NCBI RefSeq assembly: GCF_004681125.1
Contig: NZ_SIHO01000003.1
Location: 88,121-152,120, forward strand
Direction: 5' to 3'
Length of the DNA: 64,000 nt
From: Glacieibacterium arshaanense
GTDB taxonomy: Bacteria; Pseudomonadota; Alphaproteobacteria; Sphingomonadales; Sphingomonadaceae
Position numbers and translations under genes: made by a program. A model generated the notes under the pieces. The model was not told where the DNA came from and searched no databases. It was given only the letters and a program-made list of their open reading frames with translations. Each line of letters begins with the position of its first letter. Position 1 is the first letter of the stretch. Positions 35,647 to 42,504 of the stretch are shown in pieces.

Positions 35647-35685
35647 GACTGTTTAGAGGGGGTTAAATCTGGTCAGCCTTTACGG

Positions 35686-35712
35686 GTGTGGAGACTTTCT
35701 AAGTCTCCACAC
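35686..35712. terminator. perfect 12-bp hairpin between convergent yciB and sodB
   Basis: GTGTGGAGACTT, loop TCT, then AAGTCTCCACAC. It is followed on the plus side by AT-rich DNA without a clean T run. A bidirectional transcription stop is plausible. Confidence 0.5.
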
Positions 35713-35735
35713 AAATAATATTAAATATCAATTAG

Positions 35736-36326
35736 TTAATTGAAATTGTCAGCCGCAAAGTCCCAATTTACCAGCGATTTCAGGAACGCCGCGACATAGT
35801 CCGGGCGCTTGTTCTGGTAATCGAGATAATAGGCGTGCTCCCAGACATCGAGCGTCAGCAGCGGCGTCTGACCGTGGACCAGCGGCGTATCGGCATCGTG
35901 CGTCGTGGTGATCGCCAGTTTGCCGCCATCCGCCACCAGCCAGGTCCAGCCGCTGCCAAAATGCCCGGTTGCGGCCTTGGTGAACGCCTCGTCGAATGCC
36001 GCCTGGCCGCCGAAGTCGAGGATGATCGCGTCGGCCAGCTTGCCCGTCGGCGCGCCGCCGCCACCGGGCGTCATCGAATGCCACAGAAAGTCATGGTTCC
36101 ACGCCTGTGCTGCGTTGTTGAACAGGACGGTGTCATTGCTCGCATGTGCGGCCGCGATGATCGCCGGCAAATCCTTGTCGGCGAGCGGCGTGCCGGCGAT
36201 GGCAGCGTTGGTCTTGTCGACATAGGCCTTGTGATGCTTGCCGTGGTGAAACTGCAGCGTCTTTGCCGAGATGTGCGGCGCGAGCGCGTCGTCGGCATAG
36301 GGCAAGGGGGGAAACGTAAGCGGCAT
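35736..36326 (-). CDS. sodB: superoxide dismutase, Fe type
   Basis: A 196-residue enzyme with metal ligands H27 (FHHGKHH), H78 (WNHDFLW) and the D-x-W-E-H of LTLDVWEHAYYLDYQ. A glutamine in NNAAQAWNH (about residue 74) is the outer-sphere residue typical of iron rather than manganese enzymes. It converts superoxide to oxygen and peroxide in the cytoplasm. The start at 36326 matches the family; the longer frame does not. Confidence 0.95.
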   Translation of the reverse strand: MPLTFPPLPYADDALAPHISAKTLQFHHGKHHKAYVDKTNAAIAGTPLADKDLPAIIAAAHASNDTVLFNNAAQAWNHDFLWHSMTPGGGGAPTGKLADAIILDFGGQAAFDEAFTKAATGHFGSGWTWLVADGGKLAITTTHDADTPLVHGQTPLLTLDVWEHAYYLDYQNKRPDYVAAFLKSLVNWDFAADNFN

Positions 36327-36420
36327 GGTGTGATCTCCGATGGTGGAACAATAGCCCCAACGCACCGAAACCAAACTCGATCCAACGCCACGAGACAGTT
36401 TGTCGCGCACACCAAAAATT

Positions 36421-36456
36421 GGGTGCAGGCCTCAGGCCTGCCCGCCGGAGGCTCTT
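36421..36456. repeat. dispersed palindromic element, copy 5 (inverted)
   Basis: Core GCCT/AGGC; ends directly at the pspF stop codon (36457), upstream of sodB. Confidence 0.9.
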
Positions 36457-37506
36457 CTAAAGCATCCCATGCCGCTTGAGCGCATGGCGCAACTGGTCAT
36501 AGCTCAGCGCCAGCGCAGCGGCGGTGGCGCGCTGGTTATGGCGATGGCGGGCCAGCGTTTCGGTCAGGATGTCGTGTTCGTATTTGTTGATCGCCGCGCG
36601 CAGGTCGGGGACGGTGAGCGACGGCGCCGCGGGCAGGACGTCGGTGGTGGCCGCGACATCGGTCGTCGGGTCGATTTTGGGGGAAGGCAGCGCGGGTGCC
36701 TCGGTGCGGGTGGTCAGCGATTCGGTCGGGCGCCACGGTGAATCAAACGCATCGAAGACGATCGCGCCGATCGGCACTTCGGCGTCGCCCCAGCGGTAGA
36801 GCGAACGTTCAACGACATTTTTGAGCTCACGGACATTGCCCGGCCAAGGGTAGTTGGCCAGCGCGGTGGTCGAGGCGGGGGTGAAGCCGGGGAAGCCGCT
36901 CCAGCCGAGTTCGACCGCCATGCGGCGCGCGAAGTGGTTCGATAGCAGCGCGATGTCTTCCTTGCGGGCGCGCAGCGGCGGCAGCGTCACGACTTCGAAG
37001 CTGAGGCGGTCGAGCAGGTCGGCGCGGAAGCGGTTGGCGTGTGCGAGTGCGGGCAGGTCCTCGTTGGTGGCGCCGACAACGCGCACATCAACGCTGATTG
37101 GCCGGTTCGAGCCGAGCCGCGTCAGCTCGCCATATTCGACGACGCGCAGCAGGCGTTCCTGCGCGCCGGCCGACAGCGTGGCGATTTCGTCGAGGAACAG
37201 CGTGCCGCCGTCGGCATCCTCGAAGCGGCCGGCACGCGCCCGGGTGGCGCCGGTGAAAGCGCCCGACTCATAACCGAACAGTTCGGCGTCGATCAGGTTT
37301 TCGGGCAGCGCCGCGCAATTCAGCGTCACCAGCGGGCCGCCCCAGCGCGGGGACAGGCGGTGGAGGCGCTCGGCAATCAGCTCCTTGCCGGTGCCGCGTT
37401 CGCCGATGACCAGCACCGGCCGGTTGAGCGCGGCGGCCAGGCTGGCGCGTTCGACGGCATCGAGAAAGCTCGGCGATTGGCCGACGAGTGTGGCGGGCGC
37501 TTGCAT
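36457..37506 (-). CDS. pspF: phage shock protein operon activator PspF
   Basis: A 349-residue sigma-54 enhancer-binding protein with no receiver domain: AAA+ core with Walker A GERGTGKE (35-42), the sigma-54 contact loop GAFTGA (82-87), Walker B GGTLFLDEI, arginine-finger region and, after a proline-rich linker (about 250-300), a C-terminal Fis-type helix-turn-helix (RHRHNQRATAAALALSYDQL). In other bacteria PspF is held inactive by PspA and fires the psp promoter under membrane stress. It is divergent from the psp operon. ATG 37506 is preferred to TTG 37512. Confidence 0.93.
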   Translation of the reverse strand: MQAPATLVGQSPSFLDAVERASLAAALNRPVLVIGERGTGKELIAERLHRLSPRWGGPLVTLNCAALPENLIDAELFGYESGAFTGATRARAGRFEDADGGTLFLDEIATLSAGAQERLLRVVEYGELTRLGSNRPISVDVRVVGATNEDLPALAHANRFRADLLDRLSFEVVTLPPLRARKEDIALLSNHFARRMAVELGWSGFPGFTPASTTALANYPWPGNVRELKNVVERSLYRWGDAEVPIGAIVFDAFDSPWRPTESLTTRTEAPALPSPKIDPTTDVAATTDVLPAAPSLTVPDLRAAINKYEHDILTETLARHRHNQRATAAALALSYDQLRHALKRHGML

Positions 37507-37540
37507 TCCCAATGTTTAGCGTAATTTCCCAATATTCAGC
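37505..37540. promoter_or_regulatory. tandem repeat, probable PspF enhancer site
   Basis: Two copies of a 16-base sequence, ATTCCCAATGTTTAGC (37505-37520) and TTTCCCAATATTCAGC (37525-37540), with a 20-base period, about two helix turns. They lie about 80-110 bases upstream of the sigma-54 promoter and overlap the pspF start, as expected of an upstream activating sequence that also autoregulates pspF. Confidence 0.65.
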
Positions 37541-37616
37541 AAGGGTTCATCTACAAAAATTGCGCATAAAATGATAAAATCATTCAATTTCAATGGGATA
37601 ATTTTCCGCACAAAGT

Positions 37617-37632
37617 TGGCACGCTCCATGCA
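37617..37632 (+). promoter_or_regulatory. sigma-54 promoter of the psp operon
   Basis: TGGCACGCTCCATGCA has the GG (37618-37619) and GC (37630-37631) of the -24/-12 elements separated by exactly ten bases, against the consensus TGGCAC-N5-TTGCA. It lies about 45 bases before the first gene of the psp operon. The stretch between it and the PspF site is AT-rich (37550-37610) and could bind IHF. Confidence 0.85.
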
Positions 37633-37686
37633 TTGCACTTGGCATGAGCCGCCAACCAGCGGCCAAAGAGTTCAAGGAGAAGACCA

Positions 37687-37833
37687 ATGACCACCCGTTT
37701 CCAGCAATTGACCCGCAGCCTCGTTGGCGTCGTCGGCGCCGTGCTGCTCGCCACCACCTGCCTCGTCGCCGCCACCGGCCCGGCGCAGGTTGCGACAAAT
37801 CAGACTTCAGTTTCGGTGTACCTGGCCGCCTGA
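37687..37833 (+). CDS. 48-residue signal-peptide-like small protein, first gene of psp operon
   Basis: MTTRFQQLTRSLVGVVGAVL starts a 48-residue product with a basic N terminus, a hydrophobic core to about residue 28 and a short polar tail ending VSVYLAA. An AAGGAGA site lies six bases before the ATG, the strongest ribosome site in the area, and the sigma-54 promoter is just upstream. It may be exported, or be a membrane peptide that reports on Sec/Tat insertion stress. No relative recognised. Confidence 0.6.
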   Translation: MTTRFQQLTRSLVGVVGAVLLATTCLVAATGPAQVATNQTSVSVYLAA

Positions 37834-37925
37834 TCCGCCAAGGGTACAACGACCAGGCCGGGGCGGCTCCCTCACCCCCCCCTCACGCTCCGGCCTGCCA
37901 CCTCTTTTAGTAACGGAGTATCGCA

Positions 37926-38609
37926 ATGGGCATTTTCTCCCGCACCCGCGACATCATCGCCGCCAACATGACCGAGCTGCTCGACAAGTCGGAAGACCCG
38001 TCGAAGCTGATCCGCATGATCATCATGGAGATGGAGGAAACGCTCGTCGAAGTCCGTTCGGGCGCGGCGCGCACGATCGCCGACCAGAAGGAAATGCGCC
38101 GCGCCGTTGCCCGCGCCGAAGCCGCCGCCGAAAGCTGGGCCGAAAAGGCCGAGCTGGCGCTGTCGAAGGGTCGTGAAGACCTCGCGACCGCCGCGCTGGT
38201 CGAACGCGCCAAGGCGCGCAACTTCGCCGAAAGCACGCTGCAGGACGTCATCGCGCTCGACGAGCATCTGTCGGCGAACGAGGAAGACATCCGCAAGCTC
38301 GAAGCCAAGCTGCGCGAAGCCCGCCAGCGCCAGAACGCGCTGCTTGCCCGCATCGAAAGCGCCGACAGCCGCACCAAGATGCGCGCCATGTACAAGGGCC
38401 CGCGCATCGAGGATGCCTTCGCCAAGTTCGAAATCATCGAACGCCGCGCCGATATGGCCGAAGGCCGCGCCGATGCGCTGTCGCTCGGCGGGCCGCTGGC
38501 CAGCCTCGAGGATGAAATCGCCGGCCTGCGCACCGATGACGGTGTCGCTGCCGAACTCGCCGCCATGAAGGCGCGCCTGGCTGCGGCCAACAGCAAGAAC
38601 GAGGGCTGA
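37926..38609 (+). CDS. pspA: phage shock protein A
   Basis: A 227-residue, almost fully helical coiled-coil protein starting MGIFSRTRDIIAANMTELLDK, with the amphipathic N-terminal helix, and the family segment EDPSKLIRMIIMEMEETLVEVR. PspA binds stressed inner membrane as an ESCRT-III-like polymer and in its resting state inhibits PspF. CGGAG precedes the ATG. Full length for the family. Confidence 0.96.
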   Translation: MGIFSRTRDIIAANMTELLDKSEDPSKLIRMIIMEMEETLVEVRSGAARTIADQKEMRRAVARAEAAAESWAEKAELALSKGREDLATAALVERAKARNFAESTLQDVIALDEHLSANEEDIRKLEAKLREARQRQNALLARIESADSRTKMRAMYKGPRIEDAFAKFEIIERRADMAEGRADALSLGGPLASLEDEIAGLRTDDGVAAELAAMKARLAAANSKNEG

Positions 38610-38612
38610 GCC

Positions 38613-38882
38613 ATGGATATCGATTTCACCGCAATGGTCATCGTTCCGACCGTCGTCATCGGCTTGCCATGGCTGATCCTGCACTATGTGACGCAGTGGA
38701 AGCGCGCCAAGGGCATGACCGCCGAAGACGAGAACATGCTCGATGAAATGCACGAAACCGCCCGCCGGCTCGATGCCCGCCTCGAATCGATCGAGCGCAT
38801 CATGACCGTCGACCACCCCGGCTGGAAAGAACGCGCCACCGGTATCACCGACCGTTCGGGTCGCGAGCTGCCGCGCCACTGA
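38613..38882 (+). CDS. pspB: phage shock protein B
   Basis: An 89-residue protein: one N-terminal membrane segment (about 7-27) and a cytoplasmic coiled coil with RRLDARLESIERIM near residues 52-65, then VDHPGW, the usual end of the PspB domain. With PspC it senses membrane stress. It follows pspA after three bases. Confidence 0.92.
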   Translation: MDIDFTAMVIVPTVVIGLPWLILHYVTQWKRAKGMTAEDENMLDEMHETARRLDARLESIERIMTVDHPGWKERATGITDRSGRELPRH

Positions 38883-38905
38883 CCGCCGACCAAGGAGCCA
38901 TTCAC

Positions 38906-39100
38906 ATGAACGACCTGTCCAAATCCTTCGCCCTCGACAAGGCCAACGCGCGTTTCCTCGGCGTCTGTGCCGGCATCGCCAACTACACCGGCTGGGATGT
39001 GACCTGGGTCCGCGTCGCCACGGCGGTGCTGACACTGGCGGGCTTCGGATCAGTGCTGCTGATCTACCTCGTCATCGCCTGGCTCGCACCCAACGCCTGA
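38906..39100 (+). CDS. PspC-domain protein, short form
   Basis: A 64-residue protein that is just the PspC domain: ALDKANARFLGVCAG, the YTGWDVTWVR turn and one or two membrane segments ending AWLAPNA. It shares most of these positions with the longer PspC that follows but lacks a cytoplasmic tail. AAGGAG precedes the ATG. Confidence 0.88.
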   Translation: MNDLSKSFALDKANARFLGVCAGIANYTGWDVTWVRVATAVLTLAGFGSVLLIYLVIAWLAPNA

Positions 39101-39133
39101 TCCAGATTTCGCCCGCTTACAGGGAGCATTCCA

Positions 39134-39517
39134 ATGTCCGTCCGTCGCACCAGCTTCTACCTCGACAAGCGCAACAAGCGTTTCATGGGCGTCTGCTCGG
39201 GGGTGGCCGATTACTTCGGCTGGGATGTGACCTGGGTGCGCATCGCTGCGGTGGTGCTGACCGTGTCGGGCATTTTGAGCATCCTGCCGCTGATCTATCT
39301 CGCCACCGCGTGGATCGCCAATCCCAAGCCGAACGCATTGTATGTCGAGGATGCCGAGCAGAACCAGTTCTGGACGCAGGTCCGCGTCGCACCCAAGCGC
39401 ACCATCCGCGAAGTGCGCTCGTCGTTCCGCGACGTTGACCGCCGGCTGCGCGATGTCGAGGCCTATATGACTTCGTCGAACGCCCGCCTTTCGAACGAAA
39501 TCGACCAGCTGCGCTAA
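39134..39517 (+). CDS. pspC: envelope stress response protein PspC
   Basis: A 127-residue protein: PspC domain (YLDKRNKRFMGVCSGVADY, GWDVTWVR) in residues 8-70, then a cytoplasmic tail ending in a helix with RRLRDVEAYMTSSNARLS and NEIDQLR. That last helix resembles the C-terminal helices of the next three small proteins, so PspC and they may pair through a common coiled coil. GGGAG precedes the ATG. Confidence 0.92.
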   Translation: MSVRRTSFYLDKRNKRFMGVCSGVADYFGWDVTWVRIAAVVLTVSGILSILPLIYLATAWIANPKPNALYVEDAEQNQFWTQVRVAPKRTIREVRSSFRDVDRRLRDVEAYMTSSNARLSNEIDQLR

Positions 39518-39545
39518 GCGCGCCGGCTAACAGGGAGTCAGGGTT

Positions 39546-39839
39546 ATGGATTGGGGTTCACCGGTTTTCGTCCTCGTCATCATCGGGATGAGCATTGTCG
39601 CCTGGGTCATCACCACCGCGATCCGTGCCCGTCACGGCTACCCGGTCGAGAACGAATGGGGCGGGCTGACCCACAAGGCCCCCGCGCTTGAACACCAGCG
39701 CCAGACCGAGTTGCTGGTGCAGGAAAACGAACAACTGCGCGGCAAACTCAGCCGCATCGAGGAACGCGTTGCGGTGCTTGAACGCATCGCCACCGACAAG
39801 GCCGGCCGACTGTCCGACGATATCGAACAGCTCCGCTGA
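39546..39839 (+). CDS. PspB-like small membrane/coiled-coil protein 1 of psp operon
   Basis: A 97-residue protein: membrane segment about 6-26, then a long helix, ending in ERVAVLERIATDK (about 73-85) and RLSDDIEQLR (88-97). The same terminal pattern occurs in PspC and in the next two proteins. Spaced 28 bases from pspC with a CAGGGAG site. The layout (one span, cytoplasmic coiled coil) is that of PspB. Probably an added stress-sensor or PspA-docking subunit; this is inference. Confidence 0.75.
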   Translation: MDWGSPVFVLVIIGMSIVAWVITTAIRARHGYPVENEWGGLTHKAPALEHQRQTELLVQENEQLRGKLSRIEERVAVLERIATDKAGRLSDDIEQLR

Positions 39840-39865
39840 CCGCACACCAGTAAAAGGCTCAGACC

Positions 39866-40135
39866 ATGGAAAACGTCATTTACGCGCTTATCCCGATCAC
39901 CGCGCTGTCGATCCCGATCGTCGCCATCCTCGCCAATCCGTTGAAGCGCCTGATCGCGCTGCAGGAGCGCAAGGTTGAACTGGCGGCGACCACGGCGGGC
40001 GAAGCGGCGGCGCAATATGCCGCCAAGATCGAACGGCTCGAAGCGCGTGTCCAGGTGCTCGAACGCATCGCCACTGACAAGGGCACCGCATTGTCCGCCG
40101 AAATCGAAAGCCTGCGGCTACCGCCGCTCAACTAA
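39866..40135 (+). CDS. PspB-like small membrane/coiled-coil protein 2 of psp operon
   Basis: An 89-residue protein: membrane segment about 3-23, alanine-rich helix, then RVQVLERIATDKG (61-73) and LSAEIESLR (76-84). It is nearly identical in its terminal helix to protein 1 but differs in the membrane part, suggesting duplication with divergence of the membrane segment. AAAGG precedes the ATG, 26 bases after the previous stop. Confidence 0.75.
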   Translation: MENVIYALIPITALSIPIVAILANPLKRLIALQERKVELAATTAGEAAAQYAAKIERLEARVQVLERIATDKGTALSAEIESLRLPPLN

Positions 40136-40163
40136 CCGGCATTTGTAACAGGGAAACTCCGAA

Positions 40164-40424
40164 ATGGCCGAACTTTCCATTCCGCTGATGATCGTGCTGA
40201 TCGTTGCGATCACCACCTTCGGACGCATTTATCGCAGCCGCCACGCGCATCCGGCACAGCCGGTCGACGCGCTCAGCCTGACCGAGGCGGCGCAGATGAA
40301 ATCCGAAATCCATCGGCTTAACGAGCGCATCCAGGTGCTCGAACGCCTCGCCGTTGACCCCGCCAAGCGCCTGTCCGACCAGATCGACGCGCTCGGCGAT
40401 CCGAAACTCATCGATCGCAAATAG
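40164..40424 (+). CDS. PspB-like small membrane/coiled-coil protein 3 of psp operon
   Basis: An 86-residue protein: membrane segment about 5-20, a basic stretch RIYRSRH, then a helix with ERIQVLERLAVDPAKRLSDQ (about 54-73). The core VLER motif matches proteins 1 and 2; the loop after it has VDP like the VDHP of PspB, linking the group to PspB. AGGGA precedes the ATG. Confidence 0.75.
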   Translation: MAELSIPLMIVLIVAITTFGRIYRSRHAHPAQPVDALSLTEAAQMKSEIHRLNERIQVLERLAVDPAKRLSDQIDALGDPKLIDRK

Positions 40425-40436
40425 GGAGTATCGCTC

Positions 40437-40688
40437 ATGTTCCCCGTTGAATCCCTCGTCGTGCTTGGCACCTGCAGCCTGATCGCCATCGCCGTCATCG
40501 GCGCGGTGTTCGCCTGGAGCTGGAAGGGCTGGCTGCAACTACGCCACCACCAACTCGAGGCCGGCCATTATGCCGGCGGCTCGGCAACCGGTGGCGACAT
40601 TCCCGCCGTTGCCAACCGCATCGACCTCGCCGACCTGCGCGAGCGCATCAAGAAGCTCGAAGCGATTGCCGCCGGCGTCGATTTCTAA
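40437..40688 (+). CDS. PspB-like small membrane/coiled-coil protein 4 of psp operon
   Basis: An 83-residue protein: membrane segment about 5-27 (ending FAWSWKGW), a glycine-rich middle and a short terminal helix DLRERIKKLEAIAAG. The helix resembles the R-x-x-x-LE-x-I core of the others but is cut short. AGGGAG precedes the ATG, 12 bases after gene 3. Last gene of the operon. Confidence 0.7.
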   Translation: MFPVESLVVLGTCSLIAIAVIGAVFAWSWKGWLQLRHHQLEAGHYAGGSATGGDIPAVANRIDLADLRERIKKLEAIAAGVDF

Positions 40689-40711
40689 GTCGCGCACGAC
40701 TTGACCTTGGC

Positions 40712-40744
40712 GCTGCCATGCCGCACCGCATGCGGCATGGCAGC
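40712..40744. other. 14-bp perfect hairpin over the sufE start
   Basis: GCTGCCATGCCGCA, loop CCGCA, then TGCGGCATGGCAGC. The right arm contains the sufE ATG (40737-40739). There is no T run, so it is not a standard terminator; in RNA it would hide the start codon, or it may stop psp read-through. Confidence 0.55.
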
Positions 40745-41144
40745 CCCCACCACCTTCGATGATGTCGAGGCCGAATTCGAAGCCTTCGACGATTGGGACG
40801 ACCGCTACCGCCTGCTCATCGAGCTGGGCCGGACGCTCGAGCCCATGCCCGACGCGCTCAAGACCGATGCCACCCGCGTCCGCGGCTGCGCCAGCCAGGT
40901 CTGGCTTTACCCCACCCGAAACGGCGACACGCTGCATTTCATGGCCGACAGCGACGCCGCCATCGTCAAGGGGCTGGTGGCGCTGGTGCTGTTGCTGGTG
41001 CAGGACCAGCCGTCGGCGGCTGTCAATGTTGCCGATATCCGCACGCGGCTTGACCAGCTCGGTCTGGCGAAGCACCTTTCGTCGAACCGCACGCAGGGAT
41101 TGGCATCGATGATCGCACGCATCGGCGAACTCGCGCATGAATGA
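40737..41144 (+). CDS. sufE: SufE family cysteine desulfurase activator
   Basis: A 135-residue protein of the SufE fold: the N-terminal DDWDDRYRLLIELGRTL and the active cysteine in RVRGCASQVWL, then the NRTQGLASM helix. It accepts sulfur from SufS for Fe-S cluster assembly. The only ATG lies inside a strong hairpin and has no ribosome site, so an alternative start (TTG at 40701) is possible. It overlaps the next gene by 8 bases. Confidence 0.88.
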   Translation: MAAPTTFDDVEAEFEAFDDWDDRYRLLIELGRTLEPMPDALKTDATRVRGCASQVWLYPTRNGDTLHFMADSDAAIVKGLVALVLLLVQDQPSAAVNVADIRTRLDQLGLAKHLSSNRTQGLASMIARIGELAHE

Positions 41145-41565
41145 AGCAGTTCGCACCAGCCTGATGGGCCGCGCGCTCGATCACGTGCCGCACATGCGGG
41201 CGCTCGGTATCAGCTTTCGCGGCATCGAAGACGGCTGGGTCGAACTCGAAATGGCTTATTCGCCCGACCTCGTCGCCTATCCCGACAGCGGCGTCATCGC
41301 CAATGGCGCGATCTTTGCGCTGATGGATTCGACCGCCGGCATCGCCGTTGTCGCCGGGCTGCGCCAGTCGATGCCGATCGCCACCATCGACATGCGGCTC
41401 GACTATCTGCACCCGCCGGCACCGTTCGAGCGGCTGATCGGCCGCGCGCAATGCTACAAATACACGCGCTCGATGGCGTTCGTCCGCGGGCTTGCCTATC
41501 AGGACAGTATCGATCACCCCGTCGCCAACATGGTCGGCAGCTTCGTGCTGCCCGGTGCATCATGA
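41137..41565 (+). CDS. PaaI-family hotdog thioesterase
   Basis: A 142-residue hotdog-fold protein with GVIANGAIFALMDSTAGIAV, the helix in which PaaI/acyl-CoA thioesterases keep an acidic catalytic residue (D at about 64), and TIDMRLDYLHPP. The substrate acyl group is unknown. Coupled to sufE and to the next thioesterase by overlaps (ATGA). Confidence 0.82.
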   Translation: MNEAVRTSLMGRALDHVPHMRALGISFRGIEDGWVELEMAYSPDLVAYPDSGVIANGAIFALMDSTAGIAVVAGLRQSMPIATIDMRLDYLHPPAPFERLIGRAQCYKYTRSMAFVRGLAYQDSIDHPVANMVGSFVLPGAS

Positions 41566-42005
41566 CGACGCTCGAATGGGCCAATGAACTGCGGCGTTCG
41601 GGGCGTGGCGAGCGCATCGAGAGCTTGCCCTATGCGGTGATGCTCGGCGTCATCGCCGACCACGACGGCAGCGATTTCAAGCTGATCATGCCGTACCGCG
41701 AATCGCTGATCGGCTCGCCCGGCCGGCTGCACGGTGGCGCCATCGCCGGCTTGCTCGAACTCGCGGCGCTGTCGACATTGGTGCTGGCACTGCCCGAAGA
41801 CGAGCCGCTGCCCGAAATCAAGCCGGTCACCGTGACGGTCGATTTCATGCGCGAAGGCGGCATGCGCGATACCTTCGCCGCCGCGACCATCACCCGGCTC
41901 GGACGCCGCATCGCCAACCTGCGCGCGGTGGCGTGGCAGTATGACTACAGCCGGCCGATTGCGGCGGCCAACCTCAACATCGTGCTGGCGCGCGCGGCTA
42001 CTTAG
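41562..42005 (+). CDS. second hotdog-fold thioesterase
   Basis: A 147-residue protein related to the preceding gene: GRLHGGAIAGLLELAALSTL is the hotdog helix with the HGG motif, and VTVTVDFMREGG the next strand. It starts in the ATGA of the upstream gene. Tandem hotdog genes may give a heterodimer. Its 3' end overlaps the convergent gene by 8 bases. Confidence 0.8.
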   Translation: MTTLEWANELRRSGRGERIESLPYAVMLGVIADHDGSDFKLIMPYRESLIGSPGRLHGGAIAGLLELAALSTLVLALPEDEPLPEIKPVTVTVDFMREGGMRDTFAAATITRLGRRIANLRAVAWQYDYSRPIAAANLNIVLARAAT

Positions 42006-42441
42006 CCGGCGGCGGTGGCGGCATATACGGCGTGAAGCGGCCGTACATGCAACTGCCCTGATGCGTGCCCATGCCGACGGCGGCGCCGGGCAGCACATAG
42101 TCGATGATATTGCCCTGGCACAGCTGGCCGCCATGCGCGCGGTCGATAATCGTCATCTTCGACGTCAGCCCGGTGCACGCCGGTGACATGTCGTTGCGAT
42201 ACCAGCGGTTGCCGACCTGGAACATGATGACGCCTTCGTTGATGACGCGCGTCTTGCGGATCTGCACCGTCGAAATGCAGGCGATCGACGGACCAAGGTC
42301 CTTGCCGCCAAGCATTGGATCGGCAGGGTTGTTGCCGACGTCGGCAGGTGGGATGGCGGCAGGCGTGGTTGCCGCGAGCGTAGGCGCAGTGGCCAACAGC
42401 AGTGCTGAAAACGGCAGCATCAATGCGGCGCGGGACGTCAT
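41998..42441 (-). CDS. DUF6491-like secreted protein A
   Basis: A 147-residue protein: signal peptide to about residue 23, then PMLGGKDLGPSIACISTVQI, IMFQVGNRWYRND, a second cysteine in CTGL, GGQLCQGN and a terminal SCMYGRFTPYMPP. Four cysteines at conserved places suggest two disulfides. The pattern CI...IR-T...WYRND...C-GL...LC resembles DUF6491, whose function is unknown. A paralogue follows at 42505. Confidence 0.65.
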   Translation of the reverse strand: MTSRAALMLPFSALLLATAPTLAATTPAAIPPADVGNNPADPMLGGKDLGPSIACISTVQIRKTRVINEGVIMFQVGNRWYRNDMSPACTGLTSKMTIIDRAHGGQLCQGNIIDYVLPGAAVGMGTHQGSCMYGRFTPYMPPPPPAK

Positions 42442-42504
42442 GGCAGTCTCCTGAAATTTGCGAGCAGATTATAGCACGTCAACGGCGCTTGTCCGAAGGC
42501 CGGA

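Noticed and set aside
37872..39035. Minus-strand frame of 387 codons across pspA and pspB
   Set aside because: It covers several well-supported plus-strand psp genes and their gaps; no motif.
39546..40688. Four small psp genes as random frames
   Set aside because: Each has a good ribosome site, correct membrane topology and three share a terminal helix, so they are accepted as genes.
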